A stretch of 64,000 nt of DNA from CAVVNP01 sp963800235 (GCA_963800235.1 CAWDAD010000004.1:124001-188000), one strand, 5' to 3'; shown: positions 40,603-50,345, counted from the stretch's first letter. Notes: a model not told the origin generated them from the letters alone. Program-made: numbers and translations.

Positions 40603-41889
40603 TCAGTCGACCAGCGCCACGGCCTCCTCGTCGACCATCTCCTCGGTGAGCACGGGGTCGACCCGGGCCGGTCGCGGTCGGGTGCGCAGCGCCCTCGACC
40701 CGTAGGCGGCGGCGACCAGGCAGGACACGCCACCCACCGCGATGCCGAGCCGGGGCCCGCCCACGTCCGACAGCCAGCCGATGAGCGGCCCGCCGATGGG
40801 GGTCGAGCCGAGGAACACCATGGCCTGGATGGCCAGCACCCGGCCGCGGTACTCGGGTCCGGCCAGCACCTGGACGATGGCGGTCGAGGAGGTCATGAAG
40901 GCGATGCTGGCCATGCCGAGCACGACGGCCACCGGGAAGGCGACGGCCAGGCCGGGGGAGGCGGCCAGGCCGAGCATGGCGATGCCGAAGCCTGCGGCGG
41001 CCACCACCAGGTGGCGGCTGGTCACCTCCTTGCGCCGGGCCGTGCCCAGGGCGCCGACGAGCGAGCCGAGGCTGAGGACCGAGAACAGCAGGGTGAAGGT
41101 GCCGTCGTCGCCGCCCAGCGGCCCCTTGACCAGGAGGGGGATCGTCACCGAGAAGTTGAAGGCCAGGGTGCCGATCATGGCCATCATCACCAGCGGCACG
41201 AAGAGCTTCTGCTCCGAGCGGATGTAGCGCAGGCCCTCGCGCACCTGGCCCCGCCCCTTGGGGGTGCGCGGCGGCGTGAAGAGCTCGCCGGTTCGCATCA
41301 TGAACAGCCCGGCCAGCACCGCCAGGTACGAGGCGGCGTCGAGCAGGAAGCACCAGCCGAACCCCACGCTGATGACGAGCGCCCCGGCTGCGGCCGGTCC
41401 GACGACCCGGGAGCCGGTCATGACGGCGCTGTTCAGGCTGACCGCGTTGGGCACCTCCTCGGGCGGTACCATCTCGATGACGAACGAGCGCCGGGCCGGG
41501 TTGTCGAAGGCGGTGAGCACGCCCTGCACGAAGGCCAGGGCGAAGATGACGCCGACGGTGGCGTGGCCGGAGAGCACGACCACGCCGAGGGCGACGGACT
41601 GGATCATCGCCCCGGTCTGGGTGGCGATGAGCAACCGCCGCTTGTCGGCCCGGTCGGCGACGGCGCCCGCCCAGGCGCCGAGCACGAGCATGGGCCCGAA
41701 CATGGAGGCGGTGAGCAGGCCGAGGTCGACGCCCGAGCCGGTGAGCTTCAGCACCAGCAGCGTCTGGGCGACCATGGTCAGCCAGGTGCCGGTCTGGGAG
41801 ATGAGCTGGCCGGTGAAGAACAGGCGGAAGTTGCGGACGTGCAGCGAGCGGAAGACGTCGCCGGCGGCGAGGGAGAGGCGTCGGGTCAT
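40603..41889 (-). CDS. MFS transporter (enterobactin-exporter-like, MFS_3 type)
   Basis: The 428-residue protein has twelve hydrophobic helices. The first loop reads FFTGQLISQTGTWLTMVAQT, and the helix 2-3 loop AGAVADRADKRRLLIATQTG is the MFS signature. The family exports siderophores, drugs or other small compounds by proton antiport. Its ATG overlaps the stop of the MarR gene (ATGA-type, 4 bases), so transporter and regulator form one operon, a typical arrangement for ligand-induced efflux. Substrate unknown. Confidence 0.9.
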   Translation of the reverse strand: MTRRLSLAAGDVFRSLHVRNFRLFFTGQLISQTGTWLTMVAQTLLVLKLTGSGVDLGLLTASMFGPMLVLGAWAGAVADRADKRRLLIATQTGAMIQSVALGVVVLSGHATVGVIFALAFVQGVLTAFDNPARRSFVIEMVPPEEVPNAVSLNSAVMTGSRVVGPAAAGALVISVGFGWCFLLDAASYLAVLAGLFMMRTGELFTPPRTPKGRGQVREGLRYIRSEQKLFVPLVMMAMIGTLAFNFSVTIPLLVKGPLGGDDGTFTLLFSVLSLGSLVGALGTARRKEVTSRHLVVAAAGFGIAMLGLAASPGLAVAFPVAVVLGMASIAFMTSSTAIVQVLAGPEYRGRVLAIQAMVFLGSTPIGGPLIGWLSDVGGPRLGIAVGGVSCLVAAAYGSRALRTRPRPARVDPVLTEEMVDEEAVALVD

Positions 41890-42458
41890 GGGCGTGGGGT
41901 CACGTCGGGGTTCGGTTCGTCGGTGGGGCCGGGGGTGCGGTCGGGGGAGGGGCTGGGGGTCTCGTCGGGTGCCTCGCCGGTCGCGGCCGGCCGCAGGGCG
42001 GGGTCGCAGTCGACGACGGTGAGCCGTTCGAGCAGGTCGAGCACGTCGGCCAGGCGCTCGAGGTCCTCGGGAGTGAAGGTCGCCAGCCGGGTGGCCAGCC
42101 AGGCCGTGCGGCGCGACCGGGCCTCGTCGAGCTGGGCGGCGCCCTCGGCGGTGACCTCGACCCGGTGGATGCGGCGGTCGTCGGGGTCCTGCTGGCGGCG
42201 GACGAAGCCGGCCTGCTCGAGCTTGGCGACCGACTTGGTCACCGTCGGCGGCGCCACCTGCTCGAGCGCGGCCAGGTCACCGAGGGTCAGTGGGCCGTTG
42301 CGGGCGATGGTCGAGAGGGCGGCGAGGGTGGTGGGGGTGAAGCCCGACTGGTCCTGCTGGCGCAGGATGCGGGCGAGCCGGACCACCGAGAACCGGAGCC
42401 GGCCGGCGACGTCGGTCGCGTCGGTCGCGTGGCGGGCGGCGGAGGGCATGGGCGACAT
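41886..42458 (-). CDS. MarR-family transcriptional regulator
   Basis: The 190-residue protein has a MarR winged helix: FTPTTLAALSTIARNGPLTL, DLAALEQVAPPTVTKSVAKL (recognition helix) and the wing QQDPDDRRIHRVEVTAEG with the typical DxRxxxVxLTxxG pattern. The C-terminal 35 residues are a Pro/Asp-rich tail (about residues 155-190) unusual for the family. It precedes and overlaps the MFS gene. An AT-rich palindrome 8 bases before its start is the likely self-regulatory operator. Confidence 0.9.
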   Translation of the reverse strand: MSPMPSAARHATDATDVAGRLRFSVVRLARILRQQDQSGFTPTTLAALSTIARNGPLTLGDLAALEQVAPPTVTKSVAKLEQAGFVRRQQDPDDRRIHRVEVTAEGAAQLDEARSRRTAWLATRLATFTPEDLERLADVLDLLERLTVVDCDPALRPAATGEAPDETPSPSPDRTPGPTDEPNPDVTPRP

Positions 42459-42465
42459 CGTTTCA

Positions 42466-42483
42466 CCAAACTAATTAGTTCGG
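42466..42483. promoter_or_regulatory. Palindromic operator upstream of the MarR gene
   Basis: AACTAATTAGTT (42469-42480) is a perfect 12-bp palindrome, extended to 18 bases (42466-42483) with one mismatched pair. It is an AT island in very GC-rich DNA and sits 8 bases before the MarR start, where an autoregulatory MarR dimer would bind. It could also influence the divergent gene at 42557. Confidence 0.72.
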
Positions 42484-42556
42484 CAAAACATTCCCGGTGG
42501 CCGAGCCGATCGGGGCAGTTGGGTGTCGGACGACCGACCACCTACCGTCTGGACCC

Positions 42557-42949
42557 ATGGCCAAGACCGCCGTCCAGCCCGTGGAGCTGCGCCGCAAGGA
42601 GCGGGTGGTGGCCACCCGGGACCTGCGCGGCGTCCCCGAGGGCACCGAGGGCACGGTGGCCATGGTCAGCGGGTTGACGTGGATCCGGTACTGGGTCCGG
42701 TTCGACAACGGCGTGGCCATGGGTTCGCTCGATCGATCCAAGTTGGCCCGGCCCGACGAGTGGGCCCGTCACCTGCGGGGCGAGGACGAGCCGACCGCAG
42801 CCGACGACGACGGCGGTGGGGACGCCGACGGGGCGGCGGCCGCCGCCGAGGCGTCCTCCGGGGCCGACCTCACCACCCCCAACGGCACCGTGGTGCCCGC
42901 CCGCCTCGTCGAGCGGGCCAAGAAGGCGCGCGAGCGGCTGTCGGCCTGA
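42557..42949 (+). CDS. Conserved small protein with SH3-like segment (130 aa)
   Basis: The first 75 residues (VELRRKERVVATRDLRGVPE, GTVAMVSGLTWIRYWVRFDN, RSKLARPDEWARH) look like a compact beta domain of the SH3 kind; a Gly/Asp/Ala-rich linker and a basic helix (VPARLVERAKKARERL) follow. I do not recognise a named family and the function is unknown. TACCGT (42543-42548) lies 8 nt before the ATG, which suggests a leaderless mRNA and favours this ATG over the open frame to its left. It converges on the ClC gene. Confidence 0.7.
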   Translation: MAKTAVQPVELRRKERVVATRDLRGVPEGTEGTVAMVSGLTWIRYWVRFDNGVAMGSLDRSKLARPDEWARHLRGEDEPTAADDDGGGDADGAAAAAEASSGADLTTPNGTVVPARLVERAKKARERLSA

Positions 42950-42983
42950 GCCTGGCCCCGCCGGTCGCCGGGAGCCCGGTCGG

Positions 42984-44339
42984 TCAGGCCGGGGACTCGG
43001 ACTCGGGACCGCTCCGCGTCGCGCCGGGCTCGGCGAACATCCGGGCGCGCAGGCTGTCGTAGATCGGCACGGAGCGCAGCAGGTGGGCGGAGCCGACCGC
43101 CACCAGGCAGGCGATCAGCATCGGCACGAGCAGGCTGCGGGCCAGGGTCATCTCGACGATCAGGGCGATCCCCGTGAACGGCGCCCGCACCACCGCGGCG
43201 AACACCGCCGCCATGCCGACGATGGCGTAGGCCTCGGGATGGGCGCCGATCCCCGGCGCCACGCCGTGGAGGAGGGCGTGGAAGAGCGCCCCCCAGGTCG
43301 CGCCGATGGCCAGGAGGGGCGCGAACAGCCCGCCGGGCGCCCCCGACGCGTAGCTGACCGGGCTGATGCCCAGCCGGGCCACCACGAAGCCGGCCAGCGC
43401 CGCCAGCCCGACGCCGCCGGCCAGGACCCGCTCGGTGATGCGGTCGCCGCCGCCCACGAGGTAGGGGTTCAGGAACAGGCACAGCCCGACGACCCCGCCG
43501 ATCAGCGCGGCCTGGGTCTCGAGCCCGATGGCGGCGACGCGGTCGGACAGGTGCAGCGTGCCCATGACGGTGCGGTTGTAGAGCGTGGCGAGGACCCCGG
43601 TGAGCGCCCCGAAGACGACCATGGCGAGGAGCGACCACCCGAGGTCGACCGACGGCTCGGCGACGGCGAAGATCGGTGCGTTGGACACGATCACGTGGGA
43701 GGTGGCCACGGCGGCGGCGCAGCTCACCGCGGTCACCAGCACGAGGCGCCAGCGGAGCGAGTGGGTGACCTCCTCGAACACGAAGAGGGCGCCACCGACC
43801 GGTGCGTTGAAGGCGACGGCCAGCCCGGCCCCGCCGAGGGCGGCCTGCAGGAGGCGCACCTCCTCGGGTGGCAGCCCTGACCGGCGTCCGGTGGCCGAGC
43901 CCATGACCGCCCCCATGTGGACCGTGGGTCCCTCGCGGCCGAGGGCCAGGCCCGAACCGATGGCGAGGAGCCCGCCGACGAACTTGGCCGGCACCAGGAT
44001 CGGCGGCGCCGGCGGGGCGTCGCCGCGCCAGTCGGCCTCGACGTCCTGGATGCCGCTGCCGGTGGCCAGCGGCACGAAGCGCACGATCAGCCGGGCCACC
44101 GCCGCGCAGGCGGCGACGGCGGCGACGGGCACCAGCCACGAGGGCCCCGGCCAGCCGCGCACGGCGTCGACGGCGTCGAGGCGCCCCTTGCTCGACTCGC
44201 GGAGCAGCCAGCGGAACGCGCCGCCGACGAGGCCGGTCAGCGCGCCGGAGACCGCCGCCACCGCCACCAGGACGGCCAGGGTGGCCGGCGAGCTCCGTCG
44301 CCGGATGGGCCAGCTCGGAGCCGGCGCCTCGTCAGCCAC
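42984..44339 (-). CDS. ClC-family chloride channel/transporter
   Basis: The 451-residue membrane protein has the three ClC ion-path signatures: GSGIQDVE (variant of GSGIP), GREGPTVHMG with the gating Glu, and GGLFAPLLAIG (variant of GxFxP). GGALFVFEEVTHSL is also typical. It should move chloride, probably in exchange for protons as bacterial ClC proteins do. Its start is 36 bases downstream of the methyltransferase stop on the same strand, so cotranscription is possible. Confidence 0.9.
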   Translation of the reverse strand: MADEAPAPSWPIRRRSSPATLAVLVAVAAVSGALTGLVGGAFRWLLRESSKGRLDAVDAVRGWPGPSWLVPVAAVAACAAVARLIVRFVPLATGSGIQDVEADWRGDAPPAPPILVPAKFVGGLLAIGSGLALGREGPTVHMGAVMGSATGRRSGLPPEEVRLLQAALGGAGLAVAFNAPVGGALFVFEEVTHSLRWRLVLVTAVSCAAAVATSHVIVSNAPIFAVAEPSVDLGWSLLAMVVFGALTGVLATLYNRTVMGTLHLSDRVAAIGLETQAALIGGVVGLCLFLNPYLVGGGDRITERVLAGGVGLAALAGFVVARLGISPVSYASGAPGGLFAPLLAIGATWGALFHALLHGVAPGIGAHPEAYAIVGMAAVFAAVVRAPFTGIALIVEMTLARSLLVPMLIACLVAVGSAHLLRSVPIYDSLRARMFAEPGATRSGPESESPA

Positions 44340-44375
44340 GGAGCCCGTGGTTGCCCGTCGGCTGCCGGCCCGGCG

Positions 44376-45149
44376 TCACCCGACGCGGGTGGCCGAGAAC
44401 AGCTCCTCGGGGATGTCCGCGGTCTTCTTGCCGGCGATGGCGTAGTAGAAGATCGGCTCGCCGTCGATCGACAGCCGGTGCCGGTAGCGCTCGAGGTGGT
44501 GGATCTCGAGGTAGTCGGTGAACACCAGCTCGCGCACGGTGCGGGAGAACTCGGTCGTCTCGTCGTGGGCGAGGAACGTGTCCTTGATGTTGAACGCCAC
44601 CCAGCCGCCGGGCTGGATCAGGTTGAAGGCGTTGACGAAGGCCTCGGCCGGGATGTCGCCGAAGCCCAGCGCGGCGACGGTGGTGAGGCAGTCGAACGAC
44701 CAGGACTCGAGCTCGAGTCGGACGTCCTTGTCGATGTCGGCCAGGTCGGCGACCACGTAGTCGTCGTACACGCCGGGGCGGTCCCGGGTGTAGGCGTCGT
44801 GGGCCTCCGGGATGATGTCGGTGCCGAGCATGCGGGCGACGCCGGCGTTGCGCAGCTCCTCGCCCATCATCCCGTTGCCGGCACCGAGGTCGAGCACCCG
44901 AAGGGTCGAGCTCTGCTCGCCGGCCCGGGCGACCGCCGAGGTCAGGATGCTGGCCACCTTGGCCGGCGACTGGCACTTGAGCCGGTCGTAGAAGATCTGC
45001 TCGTACAGCCCGGGCCGCCGGTAGATGGCGTCGTAGTCGTGGAACCGGATGGTGGCCGGTTCGTCGCCCTCGTAGAGGTAGAAGAAGACCTCGTCCTGGT
45101 CGAGGTCCTCGGTCCCGTCGTGGGGGAACTGGATGCGATGGCGGGTCAC
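44376..45149 (-). CDS. Class I SAM-dependent methyltransferase
   Basis: The 257-residue protein has motif I VLDLGAGNGMMGEEL, motif II MLGTDIIPEAHDAY, VVADLADI and the post-core IQPGGWVAFNIKD. The N terminus (FFYLYEGDEPATIRFHDYDA) resembles methyltransferases of the 'trans-aconitate/ubiquinone' type without settling a substrate. GGAGGAG about 8 nt upstream supports the ATG at 45149. It is divergent from the LLM gene with 124 bases between. Confidence 0.82.
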   Translation of the reverse strand: MTRHRIQFPHDGTEDLDQDEVFFYLYEGDEPATIRFHDYDAIYRRPGLYEQIFYDRLKCQSPAKVASILTSAVARAGEQSSTLRVLDLGAGNGMMGEELRNAGVARMLGTDIIPEAHDAYTRDRPGVYDDYVVADLADIDKDVRLELESWSFDCLTTVAALGFGDIPAEAFVNAFNLIQPGGWVAFNIKDTFLAHDETTEFSRTVRELVFTDYLEIHHLERYRHRLSIDGEPIFYYAIAGKKTADIPEELFSATRVG

Positions 45150-45273
45150 GTTGGTGTTGCTCCTCCCTGGATGAACCCGCCCGTTCGCCTCCGAACCTAA
45201 CGGACGAGCCGCCGCGGCCGGTCCTGCGGGTGGCCACTACCGTCTCGGCAGCGCCTTCAGAGAGGACCTCTCG

Positions 45274-46321
45274 ATGCAGATCAGCATGCAGCTCAGCTAC
45301 GCCGGCGGCTTCAAGGAGGGCGCCGAGCAGGTCGTCGAGCTGGAGCAGCGCCGGCCTCGACCTGGTCTGGGTCGCCGAGGCGTACGGCTTCGACGGGGTC
45401 AGCCTCATGGGGTACCTGGCGGCCAAGACCTCGACGGTGCAGATCGCCTCGGGCATCCTGCCGATCTACACCCGGACCCCGACGCTGCTGGCCATGACCG
45501 CGGCCGGCGTCGACGCCCTGTCGGGCGGCCGCTGCCAGCTCGGCCTCGGCGCCTCCGGCCCGCAGGTGATCGAGGGGTGGCACGGCGTGCCCTACGACCG
45601 GCCGCTCGGCCGGACCCGCGAGATCATCGACATCTGCCGGACGGTGTGGGCCCGTGAGGAGCGCCTCACCCACCAGGGCCGCAACTACTCCATGCCGCTG
45701 CCGGAGGGGCAGGGCACCGGGCTCGGCAAGCCGCTCAAGATCATCGCCAGGCCCGTCCGTCCCCGGATCCCGATCTGGGTGGCGGCCCTCGGGCCCAAGA
45801 ACGTCGAGATGACCGCCGAGGTCGCCGAGGGCTGGATGCCGCTCTTCTACCTGCCCGAGAAGGCGAAGGAGGTCTGGGGGGCCGATCTCGACGCCGGTCT
45901 GGCCAAGCGCGACCCCGACCTCGGGCCGCTGCAGATCTCCGCCGGCGGCCTGGTGTCGATCGGTGACGACGCCGCCGCCGCCCGGGACTTCGCCCGTCCC
46001 ATGGTCGCCCTCTACGTGGGCGGCATGGGCGCCAAGGGGCGGAACTTCTACAACGACCTGGTGTGCCGGTACGGCTTCGAGGCCGAGGCCGCCGAGATCC
46101 AGGACCTGTACCTCGACGGCCACAAGGACGAGGCCGCCGCCAAGGTTCCCGACGAGCTGCTCGAGGCCACGACCCTCTGCGGCCCGGCCGGCTACATCAA
46201 GGAGCGGCTGGCCGCCTACAACGAGGTCGGCGTGACCCACCTGAACATCGCCGCCCCCATCCCGACCGCCGAGTACGACGTGACCGCCACCGTCGAGGCC
46301 CTGAAGGAGTGGTCGGCCTAG
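45274..46321 (+). pseudogene. LLM-class F420-dependent-type oxidoreductase, interrupted by one extra base
   Basis: The ATG at 45274 (AGAGAGG upstream) begins MQISMQLSYAGGFKEGAEQV VELEQ in one frame; the rest, AGLDLVWVAEAYGFDGVSLM onward to the stop at 46321, continues in the next frame. Removing one C at about 45349 gives a complete 348-residue protein of the F420-dependent glucose-6-phosphate dehydrogenase/methylene-H4MPT reductase-like group (GVDALSGGRCQLGLGASGPQ, WVAALGPKNVEMTAEVAEGW, HLNIAAPIPTAEYDV). Either a recent mutation or a sequence error; the second half is otherwise undamaged, which favours error or a very young lesion. Two neighbours show the same kind of shift. Confidence 0.75.
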
Positions 46322-46337
46322 TCGGGTCGCCCGGAGG

Positions 46338-46637
46338 TCACCCGTTCGCGCCTCGGGCGAGGTCGAGGATCTCCTTGCAGGTCGGGCAGACCGGGTAGCG
46401 CTTCGGGTCTCGCGACGGCACCCACGTCTTGCCGCACAGCGCGGTGACGGGCGTGCCGGTGATGTAGGCCTCGGTCACCGCCGAGGCCGGGACCACGACG
46501 TGCGAGAACCGCTCGTGGTCGCCGTCCTCGGTGGGGACGACCGGGCGTTCGAGGTCGGTGTCGGGCTCGACCACGGTCGTCGGGGCGACCGTCGGGGTGG
46601 GGCTCTCGGCCGCGGTCGGGGGGTCGGGCCGGTTCAC
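46338..46637 (-). CDS. DUF3039-family zinc-ribbon protein
   Basis: The 99-residue protein has a Pro/Thr-rich lead and then SHVVVPASAVTEAYITGTPV followed by ALCGKTWVPSRDPKRYPVCP-TCKE, the Cys pattern of DUF3039, an actinobacterial family of unknown function. The Cys residues probably bind zinc. GAGG stands 7 nt before the GTG at 46637; a GTG 18 bases upstream is an alternative. The gene converges with the frameshifted LLM gene (16 bases) and lies 21 bases downstream of the nitronate-monooxygenase-like gene. Confidence 0.82.
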   Translation of the reverse strand: MNRPDPPTAAESPTPTVAPTTVVEPDTDLERPVVPTEDGDHERFSHVVVPASAVTEAYITGTPVTALCGKTWVPSRDPKRYPVCPTCKEILDLARGANG

Positions 46638-46658
46638 CGTCCCACCCTCGCGCACGGG

Positions 46659-47631
46659 CTAGGCCCCGATCGGCGCGCCGGCGCGGGCCAGCGCGGCCTC
46701 GGCCTCGGCGACGAAGCGCTCGACCAGCTCGCCGGCCGGCACCAGCTCGTCGATGGCGCCCACCCCCTGACCGGCGGGGAAGAACTCCCGCTCGGGGTCG
46801 ACGCCGGCGGTCTCGGGGGCGCCGCCGAGGTGGTTGGCCCCGTCGTTCATCGACTTGACGAACTGCATGGGGAAGGCCTCGGGCTGCCCGCCGGCATCCT
46901 CGAACTCCTGGGTGTACCGGTTGCGCACGACGCGGCAGGTCTTGCCCGTGTACGCCCGGGTGATCACCGTGCCGTCCTCGGCCGTGGCGAGCAGGGTGTC
47001 CTTGTAGCCGGTGACCCCGTTGGCCTCGGGGGTGGCGATGAAGCGGGTGCCGACCCAGATGCCGTCCGCCCCCAGGCAGAGCGCGGCCGCCAGGCCGCGT
47101 CCGTCGTACAAGCCCCCGGCGGCCACGACCGGCACCCGGTCGCCGACCGCGTCGACGATCTGGGGCACCAGGGCCATGGTGGCGATCTGCCCGGTGTGAC
47201 CGCCCGCCTCGGTGCCCTGGGCGACGACGAGGTCGCAGCCGGCCTCGACGGCGGCGAGGGCGTGGCGGACCTTGCCGCACATGTTGACCACGAGGGTGTT
47301 GCGCCGGTGGCAGAGCTCGACCACGTCGCGGGGCACGCCGAGGCCGGCGACGAACACCGTGGCACCGCCGTCGATGATGGCGTTGACCTTGGCCTCCATG
47401 TCCTGGGGTGCGGCGGTCAGCAGGTCGACGCCGAAGGGCTTGTCGGTCGCCTCCCGCACCTGGGCGATCTCGGCCACCATCTCGGCGTCGCCCATGGTCG
47501 AGGCGCCGAGGCAGCCGAAGCCGCCGGCCTCGCTCACCGCCGCCACGAGCGCGGTGGTAGGAGACGCCGCCCATGCCGGCGAGCATCACCGGGTGCTCGA
47601 CGTCGAGGATCTCGGTCAGTCGGGTGCGCAT
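46659..47631 (-). pseudogene. Nitronate monooxygenase-like (2-nitropropane dioxygenase family) gene with one frameshift
   Basis: The start at ATG 47631 reads MRTRLTEILDVEHPVMLAGM GGVSY, and after about 47562 the family sequence continues in another frame: LVAAVSEAGGFGCLGASTMG, FVAGLGVPRDVVELCHRRNT, VVAQGTEAGGHTGQIATMAL (FMN-binding), GLYDGRGLAAALCLGADGIW. One extra base near the TAC-CAC junction explains the break; corrected length is about 323 residues, normal for the family, which oxidises nitronates with FMN or acts as related enoyl reductases. The internal start at 47546 would miss the essential first strand. Confidence 0.75.
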
Positions 47632-47695
47632 GGCGGCCGATGGTAGGGCGGCGTGCCGCCGGCCGAGCCGGGCGCACTCGTCCGGCCGACCGCTC

Positions 47696-48922
47696 TCAGG
47701 CCTGCTGGCCGTCGCGGTAGGCGCCCGGGCCGGTGAGCATGTGGCGGTGCCAGCGGCCGGGGGTGGCCAGGATCGCCCTCGGGTAGTCCTCGAAGAGCCA
47801 GCGGGCGAAGTTGCGGCGGGTCCAGGCGATCGCGCCCGCCAGCCCCACCGCGACCCGGGCGCCCTTGCGGTGCTGCAGGGCCCGCACCAGCAGGCGGGCC
47901 AGCCGGTGGTCGACGGCCAGCTCGGCGTGGACGGCCCGCTCGTACCGGTGGGCGGCGGCCGCGGGGTCGTCGGGACCGGCCCGGTCGAGCGCGTCGGCGG
48001 CGCAGCATGCCGGTGAGCAGCGCCTGGCCGATGCCCTCGCCGGTCATCGGGTCGGTGGCCGCCGCGGCGTCGCCGACGAGCAGCGTGCGGCCGGCGGCCA
48101 GCACGACGTCGTCCACCCGCGCCGGGATGGGCCAGGCTCGGTGGGGGCTCTCCGGCTCGGCCCTCGGGCCCGAGGGCCTCGGCGACGTGCGGCCGGGCCA
48201 GCAGCGTCGGGCCACAGGTCCTTCATGTCGCGGACGGCGATGCCGGAGCCCCGCTGGATGCCGAAGCCGACGTTGGCCACCCCGCCCGGGAGCGGGAACG
48301 ACCAGGCGTACCCGGGCAGCAGGTCGGGCTCGAACCAGACGAGCAGCTCGCGAGCGGCCCGGCCGTCGATCCGGCGGAAGTACTGGCGGAAGGCGTGCCA
48401 CTCGCCGCGGTAGCCCGGCTCGGCGACCCCGAGCAGCTTGCGCACCGGGGACCACATGCCGTCGGCGGCGATGGCGTAGCGGGCCTCGACCGACCCGCCG
48501 CCGGCCACCGAGAGGACCACCCGGTCGGAGCGGGTCTCCACCCCCTCGACCTCGCTGCCCTCGCGCACCGCCACGCCGGCGTCGCGGGCGACCTCCAGCA
48601 GGGCGGCATCGAGGTCGACCCGTCGGGCCACGGCGGCGTAGCGCCCGCGCCCGCGGGGAAGGGGGAAGGTGACCTCCTTCCCGGACGGGGAGCGGACGAC
48701 GACGTCCTCGACCGGTTGCCACGACTCGACCGCTGCCGGGTCGAGCCCGAGCTGGTCGAGCAGCCGCAGCGCACCCGTCGTCAGCCCGTCGCCGCAGCAC
48801 TTGTCCCGCGGGAAGCGGGCCTTGTCGAGCAGCACCACCGAACGGCCCCGTCGGGCGAGGGTGGTGGCGGCCGCGGCACCGGCCGGTCCGCCGCCCACGA
48901 CGGCGACGTCGGCGCTGCGCAT
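47696..48922 (-). pseudogene. Geranylgeranyl-reductase-like FAD-dependent oxidoreductase with three single-base shifts
   Basis: From ATG 48922 the gene encodes a Rossmann FAD motif (VAVVGGGPAGAAAATTLARR), RFPRDKCCGDGLTTGALRLL and WSFPLPGGVANVGFGIQRGS, typical of the GGR/digeranylgeranyl-phospholipid reductase family. After VRDMKDLWPD the frame shifts (about 48216) to LLARPHVAEALGP, again (about 48172) to AEPESPHRAWPIPARVDDVV and GDAAAATDPMTGEGIGQALL, and a third time (about 48003) back to the first frame, ending in GPGAYRDGQQA. Each step is one extra base and three shifts restore the original frame. TAGCCT (48936-48931) lies 8 nt before the ATG. Sequence errors or a decaying gene. Confidence 0.75.
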
Positions 48923-48950
48923 GGCGCGGCAGGCTACGGGCCGGCCGGCG

Positions 48951-50345
48951 TCAGCCGGCCACCTTGAGCACGTCGTCCCAGCCGTCCCGGTAGCACTGCA
49001 CGAACAGCTCGGGATCGGTGACCGCCGCGGGGTCGACGTTCACGCCGATCAGCGCCTGGTCCTGGTAGCTGAGCAGCGTGATGTTGGCGCCTGCGCCGGC
49101 CATGGGCCCGAAGGCGAACATCGACTCGATCCGGCTGCCGGCGGTGTAGATGGGGAACGGCGCGCCGGGCACGTTGCTCGTCACCACGTCGACGCCGCGG
49201 AGCATCGAGCCGAAGAGGCCGGTGCTCATCGAGGTCGGCAGCCGGTACAGGATGCCGGCGAGCGGCTCGACGATGCCGAGGGCCGGTTCGCGGCGCTCGT
49301 GGAGCACCAGCTCGTGCACCGCCTGCATGCACTCGACCGGGTCGTCGAGGTGCAGCGGGATCGGGAACCGTGCCGGCACGAACTGGTTGCCGGCGTCGTC
49401 CTCGGTCTCGGCGTTGCGGATGTTGATCGGCATCGACATCCGCAGCTCGTCGACCGGCTGGCCGAGGGCCTCGTGGTAGCGGCGGAACCCGAGGCAGGTG
49501 GCCGCCACGAACGCGTCGTTCAGCTTCCCGCCGGCGGTCTTGGCCGCCGCCTTGGCGTCGGCGACGGACACGGCCACGGTGTCGAAGCTCACCGACAGCG
49601 AGCGGGCCGCCATGGCGGGGGACATGGGGTGGGTGGCGGGGGCGGTGAGCCGGGCGACCGACTGGGCCGTCTCGACCAGCGACCGGGCGCTGCCCACCGG
49701 GTCGGTGACCAGGGCGCCGAGCGCGCTGCGCACCGTGCCGGAGGACCGCTGGGCGATGCCCATGGTGCGTCGGCGCTCGTGCTGGAGGGCGTCGACGAAC
49801 CGCTCGACCTGGTTCATCACGTGGACCTCGGGCTCGGCCGGCAGCTCCGCCGGGGCGGCGTCGCGCTCGAGCTCGAACATGACCAGCGCGATCTTCACCG
49901 CGCCGACGCCGTCGGTGATGGCGTGGTGGATCTTCATGATCACCGCCGCCTGACCGCCCTCGAGGTCCTCGACGACGGTGGCCTCCCACAGCGGTCGGGC
50001 CCGGTCGAAGCCCTGCATGGCGATGGGCTGGGCCAGGTCGAGCACCGACCGCAGGCTGCGGTCGCCGCCGGCCCGGACCCATCGCAGGTGGAAGTCGAGG
50101 TCGAAGTTCGGGTCGACCTCCCACCGGGGCGGGGCCACCGACAGCGGGTTGCTGCGGACGCGCTGGCGCATGCGAGGGACGAGGCGCGTGCCGCGGTCGA
50201 CCAGCGCCCGGAACCGCTCCCGGTCGGGGGACTGGTCGAGCACCAGGATCGAGGTGATGGTCGACCGCAGCATCGGGTCCTTCTCGATCGTCCACATCAG
50301 CGCGTCGCTGTCGGTCATGCGGTGCTCGAAGCGCAGGTCGGCCAT
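48951..50345 (-). CDS. Wax ester synthase/diacylglycerol acyltransferase (WS/DGAT), copy 2
   Basis: The 464-residue protein has the catalytic motif KIHHAITDGVGAVK (HHxxxDG) and the family segments DSDALMWTIEKDPMLRSTIT near the start, VTSNVPGAPFPIYTAGSRIE and FGPMAGAGANITLLSYQDQA near the end. It makes triacylglycerol or wax esters from acyl-CoA at the membrane. It is a paralogue of the gene at 25660-27075, not a recent duplicate to judge from the many differences. Located 140 bases after galK on the same strand. Confidence 0.9.
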   Translation of the reverse strand: MADLRFEHRMTDSDALMWTIEKDPMLRSTITSILVLDQSPDRERFRALVDRGTRLVPRMRQRVRSNPLSVAPPRWEVDPNFDLDFHLRWVRAGGDRSLRSVLDLAQPIAMQGFDRARPLWEATVVEDLEGGQAAVIMKIHHAITDGVGAVKIALVMFELERDAAPAELPAEPEVHVMNQVERFVDALQHERRRTMGIAQRSSGTVRSALGALVTDPVGSARSLVETAQSVARLTAPATHPMSPAMAARSLSVSFDTVAVSVADAKAAAKTAGGKLNDAFVAATCLGFRRYHEALGQPVDELRMSMPINIRNAETEDDAGNQFVPARFPIPLHLDDPVECMQAVHELVLHERREPALGIVEPLAGILYRLPTSMSTGLFGSMLRGVDVVTSNVPGAPFPIYTAGSRIESMFAFGPMAGAGANITLLSYQDQALIGVNVDPAAVTDPELFVQCYRDGWDDVLKVAG

